Positions 15,419 through 23,618 of a DNA stretch of 35,603 nt are shown piece by piece. The notes under the pieces were generated by a model that worked only from the letters and a program-made list of their open reading frames with translations, searched no databases and had not been told where the DNA came from. The stretch's first letter is position 1. Each line of letters starts with the position of its first letter. The stretch is from JBPOHE01 sp052035915 (GTDB lineage: Bacteria; Pseudomonadota; Gammaproteobacteria; Chromatiales; Chromatiaceae), in assembly GCA_052035915.1 (NCBI GenBank), contig JBPOHE010000122.1:1-35603 (forward strand), read 5' to 3'. Both the position numbers and the translations under genes were made by a program.

Positions 15419-16606
15419 ATGAACCGCACCCGATGGCTCTATTCGATCGGCGCCCTGTTGTGGCTCGGCACCGCCCCCCCGGAGGCGCTGGCCCGCATCA
15501 AGCTCACCACCCTGCCGGTGCGCGAGCGGGTGGAGATCCAGCTCGATCATCCCCAGTCGGCCCTGGTCGAGGAGGAACGCCTGGTGCCCCTGGTCAAGGG
15601 GGTGAATCAGGTGGATTTTTCCTGGGCCAATACGCGCATCGACCCCGACACCCTGATTCTGCGCCTCCTGACCTCGACGGGCGAAGCGCCCATCGACGCC
15701 AAGGTGCTCTCCGTCAGCTATCCGCCCAATGAGAACGCCCTGGTCTGGGCCGTCTCCGCCAGTGCCTCGGGCGCCGCCCGGGTGCGCATCAGCTATATCC
15801 TGGGTGGTTTGAGCAAGGACTTCCACTATCGCGCCCTCGCCGATCATCAGGAAAAGACCATGGAGCTGGGGCAATTTCTGCGGGTGAACAACCACGCCAA
15901 CGAGGCCTATGACGAGGTGGTCATCTGGGCCGGGGTCGGCGAACGGACCGAGAAGCCCCTGGGCCTGGACGAGACCAAGGAGGTGCCCCTGAACCGTTTT
16001 GACGGCGTGCCGGTGCGCAAGACCTATAGCTGCGACCCGGTGAAATACGGCTATCTCGATCCGGCCCAGGACAAGCTCAAGGTGCCGGTGCACTATGTGG
16101 TGAAAAATGCCGGCGCTCCCCTCGGCCAGGAACCCCTCCCCGAAGGCAAGGCCCGCCTTTTCCAGGACGACGGACGGGGCGGCAGCGCCTTTCTCGGCGA
16201 GGATCGCGGCAAGTTCACCCCGCCCGACGATGAGCTCGAACTCTACCTGGGCCTGGCCCGGGACATCTCGGTACGGCGCACCATCGACCGCAACGAGCGC
16301 CACCGTATCGCCGGCACCCTCTACCGCTATGAGGTCAGTCTCAAGTACGAGATCGAGAACTTCAAGGACACGCCGGTCACCCTGGATATCGGCGAAAGCG
16401 TACGCCAGATCCGCGATCAGATCCGTGGCGACAATGGCCGCGATCCGGAATGGGTATTGGGCGATGGTAGCCTGCGCCAACCCGACGCGGAAAAGAGCGA
16501 CGCCGACAAACTTCTGTTCCATGTCGATCTGCCCGCCCGCCGGGCCGACGGCCAGGCACAGAAACAGACCCATACCCTCAGGCTGACCCTGAACAACGAG
16601 TGGTGA
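15419..16606 (+). CDS. DUF4139-like exported protein 1
   Basis: A 395-residue protein with a signal peptide (residues about 1-24, ending PPEALA). GAGGAG lies upstream of the ATG. The body shows the DUF4139 pattern, including ISYILGGLSKDFHYRALAD followed by a beta-rich region and a C-terminal YEIENFKDTPVTLDI. The family (which includes proteins annotated as mucoidy inhibitor A) has no established biochemical role. The gene abuts a second, related gene, so the two products may form a heteromeric periplasmic or surface complex. Compared with its neighbour it lacks the clear SEYFIYT motif and is more divergent. Confidence 0.72.
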   Translation: MNRTRWLYSIGALLWLGTAPPEALARIKLTTLPVRERVEIQLDHPQSALVEEERLVPLVKGVNQVDFSWANTRIDPDTLILRLLTSTGEAPIDAKVLSVSYPPNENALVWAVSASASGAARVRISYILGGLSKDFHYRALADHQEKTMELGQFLRVNNHANEAYDEVVIWAGVGERTEKPLGLDETKEVPLNRFDGVPVRKTYSCDPVKYGYLDPAQDKLKVPVHYVVKNAGAPLGQEPLPEGKARLFQDDGRGGSAFLGEDRGKFTPPDDELELYLGLARDISVRRTIDRNERHRIAGTLYRYEVSLKYEIENFKDTPVTLDIGESVRQIRDQIRGDNGRDPEWVLGDGSLRQPDAEKSDADKLLFHVDLPARRADGQAQKQTHTLRLTLNNEW

Positions 16607-16611
16607 CCCTC

Positions 16612-18054
16612 ATGACCAGAAACCCGATCTTCGCTCTGTTCTGCTGGCTCGGCCTGTTGCTGCCCCTGACCGCGCCGGCGCGCAACCTCGATCTCGCCAC
16701 CGTACCCGAACGGCGGACGGTGCAGTTGACCATCTATAACTCCGAGGATCTGACCCTGGTGCGGGAACGCCGGGTGGTCAGCTTCAAGCCGGGCATCAAT
16801 CCCCTGCGGTTCTCCTGGGCCAACACCCTGATCGACCCCACCTCGGTGGAACTCAGGTTCCGCGAGCCCAAGGCCGGATTGGAAGTGCTCGACACCACCT
16901 TCCCCCACGACAAGCCCCAGAGCCTGTACTGGAATGTACGCAGCGACGCCAATCGCGAATCCAGCATCGAGATCAGTTACTTCACCTCGGGTATCAGTTG
17001 GGAGGCGGATTATCTGGCCATCGCCGATGCCGAGGAGAAACAACTCAGGTTGGAAGGCTTCGTGCGGGTACGCAACCAGTCCGGCGAGGATTACGAGGAC
17101 GCCCAGGTGCGCCTGGTGGTGGGGAGCATTAATCTGGTGGAGAAAATCGCCGAGCTGGCCAAGGTCCCGGTCGGGCGCTTGAACGAACTTGGCAAGAACG
17201 AAATGCAGGATCTGCGTCAGCGGGCGGCCCGTAAGATGATGATGCCAGCCGCGCCGGCCCCGGCCCTCGCCGGTGCCATGGCCTTCGACAAGCTGGCCGA
17301 GATGGAAGCCCCCAAGGAGATCATCAAGGAAGGCCTGAGCGAATATTTCATCTATACCATCGAGGGCACCGAGACCGTTCCCACCGGCTGGGCCAAGCGG
17401 CTGCGCAGTTTCGAGGCGGCGGCGGTGCCGCTACGGGTCGAGTACCGCTACCGTCCCCGGGAGTACGGCGACCAACTGGTGCGGCTCTATCTGCTACGCA
17501 ACGACAGCGCCTCCAAGCTGGGCAGCACGCCGCTGCCGGACGGCCAGGTCCGCACCTTTCGCGCCAACGGCCGCGATGGCCTGAGCTATCTCAGCACCCA
17601 AAGCCTCAAATACGTCCCCATCGGGGACAAGATCGAGCTGAATCTGGGCCGCGACCCGGCGGTGGTGTTCGAACTCATCAAGCAGCGGGTCTCGCGTGAC
17701 AACTTCTGGATGCAGATCAAAGGCGCCAACCTCTATCGCAAACTGGGCGAGGACGGCCTGAAACTCGAGTTCGACAGCCCGGTGGCGGGCTGGGACGAAC
17801 ACAGCCTCTACCGCCAGCGTATCCGCAACTACAGCCGCAAGCCCATCACGGTACAGATCCGCCGCGACTACCCCGGCGACATCCTGTTCCGCAGTCGGCT
17901 CAATCCATCCCTGCACGACTTCCAAACCGTCCAATTCACCACCGAGATCCCAGCCGGAGGCAAAACCAATCTGGACTATGAGGTCGTTGCCCGCCAGGGT
18001 TACAACCAGAAACAGAACCGGGTGGAATTGCAGACCGGGGAGATCGGTCGCTAA
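16612..18054 (+). CDS. DUF4139-like exported protein 2
   Basis: A 480-residue protein with a signal peptide (residues 1-23, ending TAPA). The family signature is clear: ISYFTSGISWEADYLAIAD, then FVRVRNQSGEDYEDAQVRLV, and later SEYFIYTIEGTETVP before a beta-rich C-terminal region. The ATG at 16612 lies 5 bases after the previous stop; an in-frame GTG at 16600 would overlap it, so the start is uncertain by four codons. The two genes surely form an operon and look like an old tandem duplication (both begin RxKLTT/RNLDLAT-LPVRE/VPERRTV). Function unknown. Confidence 0.8.
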   Translation: MTRNPIFALFCWLGLLLPLTAPARNLDLATVPERRTVQLTIYNSEDLTLVRERRVVSFKPGINPLRFSWANTLIDPTSVELRFREPKAGLEVLDTTFPHDKPQSLYWNVRSDANRESSIEISYFTSGISWEADYLAIADAEEKQLRLEGFVRVRNQSGEDYEDAQVRLVVGSINLVEKIAELAKVPVGRLNELGKNEMQDLRQRAARKMMMPAAPAPALAGAMAFDKLAEMEAPKEIIKEGLSEYFIYTIEGTETVPTGWAKRLRSFEAAAVPLRVEYRYRPREYGDQLVRLYLLRNDSASKLGSTPLPDGQVRTFRANGRDGLSYLSTQSLKYVPIGDKIELNLGRDPAVVFELIKQRVSRDNFWMQIKGANLYRKLGEDGLKLEFDSPVAGWDEHSLYRQRIRNYSRKPITVQIRRDYPGDILFRSRLNPSLHDFQTVQFTTEIPAGGKTNLDYEVVARQGYNQKQNRVELQTGEIGR

Positions 18055-18094
18055 ACCCATGACCTGGAGCCGGAAGCGAGACAGGATTCCGGCT

Positions 18095-18211
18095 CCGGGC
18101 CAGGACGGAAAAAGCCTATTTTCGTTCCCATATAAAGAACAATACCTGAATTATTGGCGACGATTGTTCTCTTAATAAGAACAAAAATCCGGCCAAACAG
18201 CCGTTGCCCGG
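18095..18211. repeat. Dispersed quasi-palindromic element, copy 2
   Basis: Outer CCGGGC (18095-18100) and GCCCGG (18206-18211) are inverted. The two 17-bp units are GTTCCCATATAAAGAAC (18124-18140) and GTTCTCTTAATAAGAAC (18166-18182), 42 bp apart. TTTTCG precedes the left unit and AAAAAT follows the right, so the whole element is close to a single large dyad. It lies in the gap after the DUF4139-like pair. Confidence 0.72.
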
Positions 18212-18266
18212 GGAACCACCGAGTAAGACGGTATCTACCTGACTTGGAAACGCCCCACCGATAACA

Positions 18267-18580
18267 GCGGGCGGGACGCCCGCACCCCCCATAGCATGAA
18301 GAATCAGCTCCATAGGCTGGCGTTGGGGCGCCGGCCGAAATCCAGCTTCTTGGCTGTGGATCACGTGCTGGGATTCGCTTCGCTCATCACCAGCCTACAC
18401 AACTGTGGAGTGCGGGCGTTCCGCCCGCTCTTGCCGGTGAGCACGGTAGGACGCAATAGGTGTGAGCCGTATTGCGCCGCTTGGGAGAGCATGATCATGC
18501 GGCGCAATGGCGTCCTTAGCTCCGTAAAGAGTACATCCCTGTACCACTCCTCGCTTCGCTATTGCGCCCGACGGCCCTCA
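18267..18580. repeat. Cluster of short REP-like palindromes
   Basis: GCGGGCGGGACGCCCGC (18267-18283) and GCGGGCGTTCCGCCCGC (18412-18428) are short GC-rich palindromes. GCAATA and TATTGC (18453-18475) form another, with further GCAAT/ATTGC stretches to 18575. No convincing gene occurs in 18212-18600. It looks like accumulated intergenic repeats. Confidence 0.45.
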
Positions 18581-18600
18581 CTCAGGCTCTCTCCTTGGAC

Positions 18601-18663
18601 ATATAACGAATGAGCTCAGCGATCGCGGCGTCAGGAGCGGTCCGCTGCAGCGCCTGGTTGGGC
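18601..18663 (-). other. attC-like sequence at the 3' end of the toxin-antitoxin pair
   Basis: Read on the minus strand, the site starts GCCCAAC, continues CAGGCGCTGCAGCGGACCGC and closes with GCTGAGCTCATTC then GTTATAT. GCCCAAC is a good integron R'' core, and GCGCTGCAGC and GCTGAGCTC are typical inner segments. The closing core GTTATAT departs from the expected GTTRRRY. It lies immediately 3' of the antitoxin-like gene, in the position and orientation of a gene-cassette recombination site. No integrase or second attC is visible, so this is a possible relic. Confidence 0.45.
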
Positions 18664-18870
18664 ATCAGCATTTCTCTTGGCCTTAATTCCTGCTGCGATA
18701 CTTTTGACGGATTCATCCTTGAATAGCTGCTCCCTCTCCGTGGTGTAGTCGCCACTACCCGCACGAAACTGGTTAAGAAAGCGCAAGGTATCAACAACAC
18801 CCAGCTCTTGAATGAGGGCGTTTCTGGCTCGACTGGTGATTTCTGCAAGTGGCTGGATGTAAACGCTCAT
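18631..18870 (-). CDS. Small partner protein of PIN toxin (probable antitoxin)
   Basis: A 79-residue protein beginning MSVYIQPLAEITSRA. Its ATG overlaps the stop of the PIN gene by four bases (ATGA, 18867-18870), so translation is coupled. The body is predicted helical and charged (TLRFLNQFRAGSGDY, EREQLFKDES). I recall similar small proteins paired with PIN-domain genes, and infer an antitoxin-like role. The last ~11 residues (AQPGAAADRS) are encoded inside the attC-like sequence, so the native C-terminus was probably replaced or extended by cassette DNA. The reverse gene order (toxin first) is not unusual. Confidence 0.6.
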   Translation of the reverse strand: MSVYIQPLAEITSRARNALIQELGVVDTLRFLNQFRAGSGDYTTEREQLFKDESVKSIAAGIKAKRNADAQPGAAADRS

Positions 18871-19311
18871 TTTGCAATCTCCGGGATAAGGTTCAACAAG
18901 GTTATAACTTTGCAGTTCAAGCCAGGGATAACCATAGCCTTACGGAATAGCCTGTCATCACAGGTACAGAAATAATCGGCCTTCGCCGTTGAGGCAAGGG
19001 CCAGATGGATGGCATCCATTGCACAAAGACCCATCCTTTCAAAGGTGAGCGCCAATGCCTCTATTGCGTCAGTGAGTTGTAGATGCTCGGAAGCAAGCGA
19101 CAGGAGTGCAAGGGCCTCAGCACGTCGTGTGTCATCAGGGATACATGAGATCTCGTAGTGCAGCGCCTCCGAATCCAGCAGAGCAAGTTCTTTGGCCTGA
19201 ACCGCTGCCAACACAGCAAATACCGCCTCCGTTTCGACCCTGATGCGAGGGAGGGTGAGTTTGGTTGTCCAGCGGGCGTTGCAGGCAACAGTTGTCAAGA
19301 TAGACGCGCAT
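18867..19311 (-). pseudogene. PIN-domain toxin gene with a frameshift
   Basis: Starting at the ATG at 19311 the protein begins MRVYLDNCCLQRPLDNQT, the N-terminal strand of a PIN domain with its first catalytic Asp. Near 19250-19262, in a C-rich run, the frame is lost. The continuation (LPRIRVETEAVFAVLAAVQ...LCAMDAIHLALASTAKADYFCTCDDRLFRKA) is intact in another frame and carries the later acidic PIN residues (CAMDAIHLA; TCDDRL). Removing one base would restore a 147-residue protein. An alternative upstream start in the second frame exists but would lack the YLDN Asp. Either the gene is inactivated or there is a one-base sequence error in the run. Confidence 0.7.
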
Positions 19312-19395
19312 AGCCTGATTTTACTCGCCCTCGCCTGGACAACAACCGCCCACCACATCCGAACTCGCTGACACTTCCCGTCCGCTCCTATCAGC

Positions 19396-19401
19396 TATAA
19401 T
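19396..19401 (+). promoter_or_regulatory. Possible -10 box of prfC
   Basis: TATAAT, a perfect -10 hexamer, lies 22 bases before the prfC start. No good -35 at the usual spacing was seen (CTGACA at 19368-19373 is 22 bases away). Confidence 0.35.
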
Positions 19402-19423
19402 CCCGGCTTTTCCGCTCACAGCC

Positions 19424-21010
19424 ATGGCCATGTCCGAACTCATCGAACAACTCAACAAGAGGCGCACCTTCGCCATCATTTCCCATCCGGACGCGGGCAA
19501 GACCACCCTGACGGAGAAATTGCTGCTCTATGGCGGCGCCATCCAGATGGCGGGCACGGTCAAGGGCCGCAAGGCCGCGCGTCACGCCACCTCGGACTGG
19601 ATGGAGCTGGAAAAGGAACGCGGCATCTCGGTCACCACCTCGGTGATGCAGTTCCCCTATGGCGGCGCCATCGTCAATCTGCTGGACACCCCGGGCCACG
19701 AGGACTTTTCCGAGGATACCTATCGCACCCTGACCGCGGTGGACTCGGCGCTGATGGTGATCGACGTCGCCAAGGGCGTGGAGGAGCGCACCATCAAACT
19801 GATGGAGGTCTGCCGGCTGCGCGACACCCCCATTCTCACCTTCATCAACAAACTCGACCGCGAAGGCCGCGACGCCATGGAGGTGTTGGACGAGATCGAA
19901 CGCATCCTGCGCATCCAGTGCGCGCCGGTGACCTGGCCGATCGGCATGGGCAAGCGCTTCAAGGGGGTGTTCGATCTCCGCAGCCAGACCACCCATCTGT
20001 TTTCGCCCGGGGGTTCCGAGCGCATCCGTACCGGCGAGCTGATCCAGGGTCTGGACCATCCCCGACTCGACGATCTGATCGGCGGCCAAGCGGACGAACT
20101 GCGCGAAGAGATGGAGCTGGTGCATGGGGCCAGTCATGCCCTGGACCTTGACGCCTACCGCCGGGCGGCCCAGACGCCGGTGTTTTTCGGCTCGGCGATC
20201 AACAACTTCGGCGTCAAGGAATTGCTGGACGCCTTTGTCGATTACGCCCCGCCGCCTCGGCCTCGTCCCACCGCCCAACGCCCGGTGAGCCCGGAAGAAG
20301 AGAAATTCAGCGGCTTCGTGTTCAAGATCCAGGCCAACATGGACCCGGCCCACCGCGACCGTATCGCCTTCCTGCGGGTCTGTTCGGGGACCTATCGCAA
20401 GGGTATGAAGATGCGTCATGTGCGCCTCGGCAAGACGGTGCAGATCAGTAATGCCCTGACCTTCCAGGCCGATGAGCGCCGCCATGTGGAGGAAGCCTGG
20501 CCCGGCGACATCATCGGGCTGCACAATCACGGCACCATCCAGATCGGCGACACCTTCACCGAAGGGGAGGACATCAAGTATCTGGGTATCCCCTACTTTG
20601 CCCCGGAGATGTTCCGCCGTGTGGTGCTGCGCGATCCCCTGCGGATGAAGGCGCTGCAGAAGGGAGTGGTGCAGCTCTGCGAGGAGGGCGCCACCCAGGT
20701 GTTCCGGCCACTCAAGAACAACGACCTCATCCTCGGCGCCGTGGGCCTGCTGCAATTCGATGTGGCGGTTTTCCGGCTGAAGGACGAGTACAGCGTGGAG
20801 ACGGTGGTGGAGCCGGTGAACGTGGCGACCGCCCGTTGGGTCGCCTGCGAGGACGGCAAACGGCTGCAACAGTTCCGCGACAAGGCGTTCGACAATCTGG
20901 CCCTGGATGGCGACGGCCAACTGGTCTATCTGGCGCCGACGCGGGTCAACCTGGAATTGACCCGGGAACGCTGGCCGGAGATCCAATTCCTGGAGACGCG
21001 GGAGTTGTGA
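19424..21010 (+). CDS. prfC: Peptide chain release factor 3
   Basis: A 528-residue translational GTPase, the length of E. coli RF3 (529). The G1 motif SHPDAGKTT is at residues 20-28, DTPGHEDF (G3) and NKLDREGRD (G4) follow, and the sequence TFAIISHPDAGKTTLTEKLLL is typical of RF3, not EF-G. RF3 uses GTP to remove RF1/RF2 from the ribosome after peptide release. The ATG at 19424 is followed by a second ATG two codons later, so the start could be either. ibaG follows after 63 bases on the same strand. The gene is complete, with no odd features. Confidence 0.96.
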   Translation: MAMSELIEQLNKRRTFAIISHPDAGKTTLTEKLLLYGGAIQMAGTVKGRKAARHATSDWMELEKERGISVTTSVMQFPYGGAIVNLLDTPGHEDFSEDTYRTLTAVDSALMVIDVAKGVEERTIKLMEVCRLRDTPILTFINKLDREGRDAMEVLDEIERILRIQCAPVTWPIGMGKRFKGVFDLRSQTTHLFSPGGSERIRTGELIQGLDHPRLDDLIGGQADELREEMELVHGASHALDLDAYRRAAQTPVFFGSAINNFGVKELLDAFVDYAPPPRPRPTAQRPVSPEEEKFSGFVFKIQANMDPAHRDRIAFLRVCSGTYRKGMKMRHVRLGKTVQISNALTFQADERRHVEEAWPGDIIGLHNHGTIQIGDTFTEGEDIKYLGIPYFAPEMFRRVVLRDPLRMKALQKGVVQLCEEGATQVFRPLKNNDLILGAVGLLQFDVAVFRLKDEYSVETVVEPVNVATARWVACEDGKRLQQFRDKAFDNLALDGDGQLVYLAPTRVNLELTRERWPEIQFLETREL

Positions 21011-21073
21011 TCCCGGCGTCTGATCGCCATCTCATCGCCACCACAGCCGCCACAATCCCAGGAGAATCGAACC

Positions 21074-21307
21074 ATGCAACCCGAGGCCGTCGCCGCTTTG
21101 ATTTCTGCCGGCATCCCGGAGGCCGAGGTCCGGGTCACCGGCGATGGGAGTCACTTTGACGCCATCGTCATCAGCCGCGCCTTTGCCGGGCTCTCGCTGC
21201 TGAACCGACAGCGCAAGGTCTACGCCAGCGTCAATGAGCACATCGTCAGCGGCGAACTCCATGCCCTTTCGATCAAGACCTTCACCCCCGAGGAATGGAC
21301 GGGTTAG
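21074..21307 (+). CDS. ibaG: BolA-family protein IbaG-type
   Basis: A 77-residue BolA/IbaG-family protein. The conserved region GDGSHFDAIVISRAFAGLSLLNRQRKVY contains the DGSHF loop and invariant Arg and Lys residues typical of the family; the C-terminal HALSIKTFTPEEW is also diagnostic. Such proteins work with monothiol glutaredoxins in iron-sulfur cluster handling and stress response. AGGAGA precedes the ATG. In many relatives ibaG lies near murA or the mla operon, so its position after prfC is unusual. Confidence 0.9.
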   Translation: MQPEAVAALISAGIPEAEVRVTGDGSHFDAIVISRAFAGLSLLNRQRKVYASVNEHIVSGELHALSIKTFTPEEWTG

Positions 21308-21357
21308 CACCTAGCGCCGGCGCTTACTGTTTGCTCGCGGGTGAGGGAGCAGAGTAG

Positions 21358-21418
21358 GTCGGCAATCCTTTGCCGACACTCCCTGATCGGCAGCAAATGG
21401 CGGCAAGGGGTTGCCGCC
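21358..21418. terminator. Two stem-loops between convergent genes
   Basis: GTCGGCAA/TTGCCGAC (21358-21377, 4-base loop) and GGCGGCAA/TTGCCGCC (21399-21418, GGGG loop) form two perfect 8-bp stems in the gap between ibaG and the convergent MBL-fold gene. Either may be a bidirectional terminator; neither has a long T-run. GCGGGTGAGGGA occurs on both sides of the pair (near 21336 and 21427), suggesting a duplicated repeat unit. Confidence 0.5.
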
Positions 21419-21475
21419 CTACGAGTTCGCGGGTGAGGGATGGTGTTGCCGGGCCAGCCCGCCGGGCCTGTTTGG

Positions 21476-22234
21476 TTACACTTCGATCCAGCCGCTGATT
21501 TTGTCCTGGGCGATGACTGTGAGGCGGTCACCGAGCCAGGGCATCGGCTCCAGCATGGTCTGGATCGCGCACTCCGGGGTGTTGTTCTTTTCGCTCAGAT
21601 GACCGAGCACCAGGCGCCGGAGTCGGTGCGGGTCGAGCGAACGCACCAGTTCCGCGGCCTGGCGGTTGCTCAGGTGTCCATAGCCACCGGCCACCCGGGC
21701 CTGCAGGCTGGGCGGATAGGGCCCGGTCCTGAGCTTCTGGAGATCGTGATTGGCTTCCAGCAGCAGGGCCTCGCAGCCTTGCAGCAAACCGGCCGCATGG
21801 GGCGTCACCATACCCGTATCCGTCAGCAGGCCGAAGCTGTCCCGACCCTCCCTGAACCTGAATTGGACCGGTTCCCGGGCGTCATGGGGAACGGGAAAGG
21901 GCAGGACCTGGAGATTGCCGAAACGCAGCTCGGGACCGTGGGGGGAAAAGATCCGGGTTCCAGGCAAGTGGCTCCCCAGACCCCGAAGCGTTCCCGATGT
22001 CAGCCAGACCGGGACGGGATAGCGTCGGATGAAGACCGACAGGCCCCGGATGTGGTCGGTATGTTCGTGGGTGATGAGAAGGGCCTCCAGGCTGAGCGGA
22101 TCGACGCCGAGGAGGCCCAGCCGACGCTCCAGTTCGCGCAAGGGGAAACCACAGTCGACCAGCAGCCGCACACCGCCACCTTCGATCAGGGTGGCGTTGC
22201 CCCGACTACCGCTGCCGAGGGAGGCGAACCTCAT
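21476..22234 (-). CDS. MBL-fold metallohydrolase (YycJ/WalJ-like)
   Basis: A 252-residue metallo-beta-lactamase-fold protein. The metal-binding motif THEHTDH (His56, His58, Asp60, His61) is intact, with FASLGSGSRGNATLIEGGG at the N-terminus, HLSNRQAAELV and HLSEKNNTPE later. This pattern matches the YycJ/WalJ group of putative exonucleases or phosphodiesterases involved in DNA repair. GAAGGCGAG before the ATG is a good ribosome-binding site. It lies downstream of bamC in the dapA-bamC order seen in many gammaproteobacteria, where such a gene is a common third member. Confidence 0.88.
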   Translation of the reverse strand: MRFASLGSGSRGNATLIEGGGVRLLVDCGFPLRELERRLGLLGVDPLSLEALLITHEHTDHIRGLSVFIRRYPVPVWLTSGTLRGLGSHLPGTRIFSPHGPELRFGNLQVLPFPVPHDAREPVQFRFREGRDSFGLLTDTGMVTPHAAGLLQGCEALLLEANHDLQKLRTGPYPPSLQARVAGGYGHLSNRQAAELVRSLDPHRLRRLVLGHLSEKNNTPECAIQTMLEPMPWLGDRLTVIAQDKISGWIEV

Positions 22235-22271
22235 CTCGCCTTCATGTCTGGAGACTGGGCGCCGGACAACC

Positions 22272-22332
22272 CTGTCGGCTGTTCTGAGCGAGAAGAACCG
22301 GCCCCGCCGGTCGGGTGGGGCCGGTCCGACAG
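22272..22332 (-). terminator. Nested stem-loop after bamC
   Basis: CTGTCGG (22272-22278) pairs with CCGACAG (22326-22332), and inside it ACCGGCCCC (22297-22305) pairs with GGGGCCGGT (22317-22325). The structure begins 5 bases after the bamC stop, so it may terminate or attenuate transcription into the MBL gene, or stabilise the bamC mRNA end. Confidence 0.45.
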
Positions 22333-22337
22333 CGGAA

Positions 22338-23483
22338 TCAGCGCATCTGCTCTTGCAGCAGGGTAAGGATCCGGGTGGCGGTGGAGGAATCCTCGCGCTT
22401 GCCGGTCTTATCCGCCACCAAGACTCGGGTCTTCAAGCCGCCATCGGCGATGAGGTTGATCTGGAATTCGCCGGAATCGGCCTTCTTGTCGTCACTCCAG
22501 AAGGCGAGTCGGGAGAGAATCCCCTTCTCTTGGAGCTTCATCGGGTCCTTGTACTTGACATAGTAGAGACCCTTGGAGCGGTCCCGATCCTCCACCACGA
22601 AACCGACCCGATCGAGGGCGACGCCGACCTGCCGCCAAGCGCGATCGAAACCCTCGCCGATGATCAGCATGGTGGTGCCGTCCTTGTCCTTGACCAGTTG
22701 CGCCACCGCGGGACGTTCACGTTGCTGGGCCAGGACCTTGGCGGCCTTCTGGTCGGACGCGCCGAGATAGACCACGAGGCGGCGCAGCATCTCCGCCTCC
22801 AACTCCGGATCGCTGGGGCGGATCTCCCACACCGGGCGCTCGGCCTCGTTCGAGCTGGTGATCTTCTGCAGCATCCCCCGATGGGTGAGATAGAGTTCGG
22901 TGACGGCGGTGTTCTGGCCCTTTTCCAGCCGCACGCGATATTGGTCACGGGTGGCCGCCGAATACAGCCCGGGCAAAACCCCGCGCAAGGTGTCGGTAAG
23001 GAAGTCGCTCTTGATGTCGGCCCGATTCTCGATCCAGCCGGTCTCCATGATGCCCAGCAGCGGATCTTCCTGCACCAGCAGGATGCCGCTGTCCTTCCAG
23101 AACGACACCACCTTCGGCCAGAGGGCGTCCGCCTGAGCGCGGATCTCAAGCCATCGTTTATCTCCATCGCGCTTCAGCTCGATATTCTCGATGTCGGGGA
23201 GCACGGCGTGGCTTTCAGCCCCACCCCGGAGGCCGGGTCTTCTGACGCTCGCGAGCTGGGAATAGGTGGTCGGTTCTCCACCGGCTTCCGGGATCTCCAT
23301 GACATCGGTCATCGAGGATTTGGTCAGATCCGGGGGGATCTCCAGATTCGCATCGACCGACTTCTCCTTTTTGTAATCGACGGCCCGGTCCGGAAGCATG
23401 TCCACGGAACGTAGGGCGCTGCAACCCACAAGCCCGAGCAGGGCACATTGGAGGATTCCGAATCTGAGAAGCATGGAGGACAT
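22338..23483 (-). CDS. bamC: Outer-membrane assembly lipoprotein BamC
   Basis: A 381-residue lipoprotein. The signal peptide has a lipobox LVGC (Cys21), followed by a flexible segment with the family feature DYKKEKSVDANLEIPPDLT. Two helix-grip domains then follow (about residues 110-240 and 255-375). BamC is a non-essential subunit of the BAM complex that inserts outer-membrane beta-barrels. The start could also be the ATG at 23474, three codons later. It is the gene after dapA on the same strand (135 bases apart), as in E. coli where dapA and bamC are paired. It is longer than E. coli BamC (344 residues). Confidence 0.92.
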   Translation of the reverse strand: MSSMLLRFGILQCALLGLVGCSALRSVDMLPDRAVDYKKEKSVDANLEIPPDLTKSSMTDVMEIPEAGGEPTTYSQLASVRRPGLRGGAESHAVLPDIENIELKRDGDKRWLEIRAQADALWPKVVSFWKDSGILLVQEDPLLGIMETGWIENRADIKSDFLTDTLRGVLPGLYSAATRDQYRVRLEKGQNTAVTELYLTHRGMLQKITSSNEAERPVWEIRPSDPELEAEMLRRLVVYLGASDQKAAKVLAQQRERPAVAQLVKDKDGTTMLIIGEGFDRAWRQVGVALDRVGFVVEDRDRSKGLYYVKYKDPMKLQEKGILSRLAFWSDDKKADSGEFQINLIADGGLKTRVLVADKTGKREDSSTATRILTLLQEQMR

Positions 23484-23618
23484 CGATAGAGACCGCCGTG
23501 TATTACCGTCAAGTATTGGGAAATGTTGGGTTTTTCGCCCAGATAAGAAGCGCTTCGGGGGCTGGATCATGACCTGATCTGAAGCCTTCCCGGGTGGTCG
23601 CCGCCCAGATGGATGGGA

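Noticed and set aside
18582..18848. Minus-strand frame ending PNQALQRTAPDAAIAELIR
   Set aside because: The QALQRT stretch is a translation of the attC-like sequence, and the frame overlaps the antitoxin-like gene in another frame; it is not a gene.
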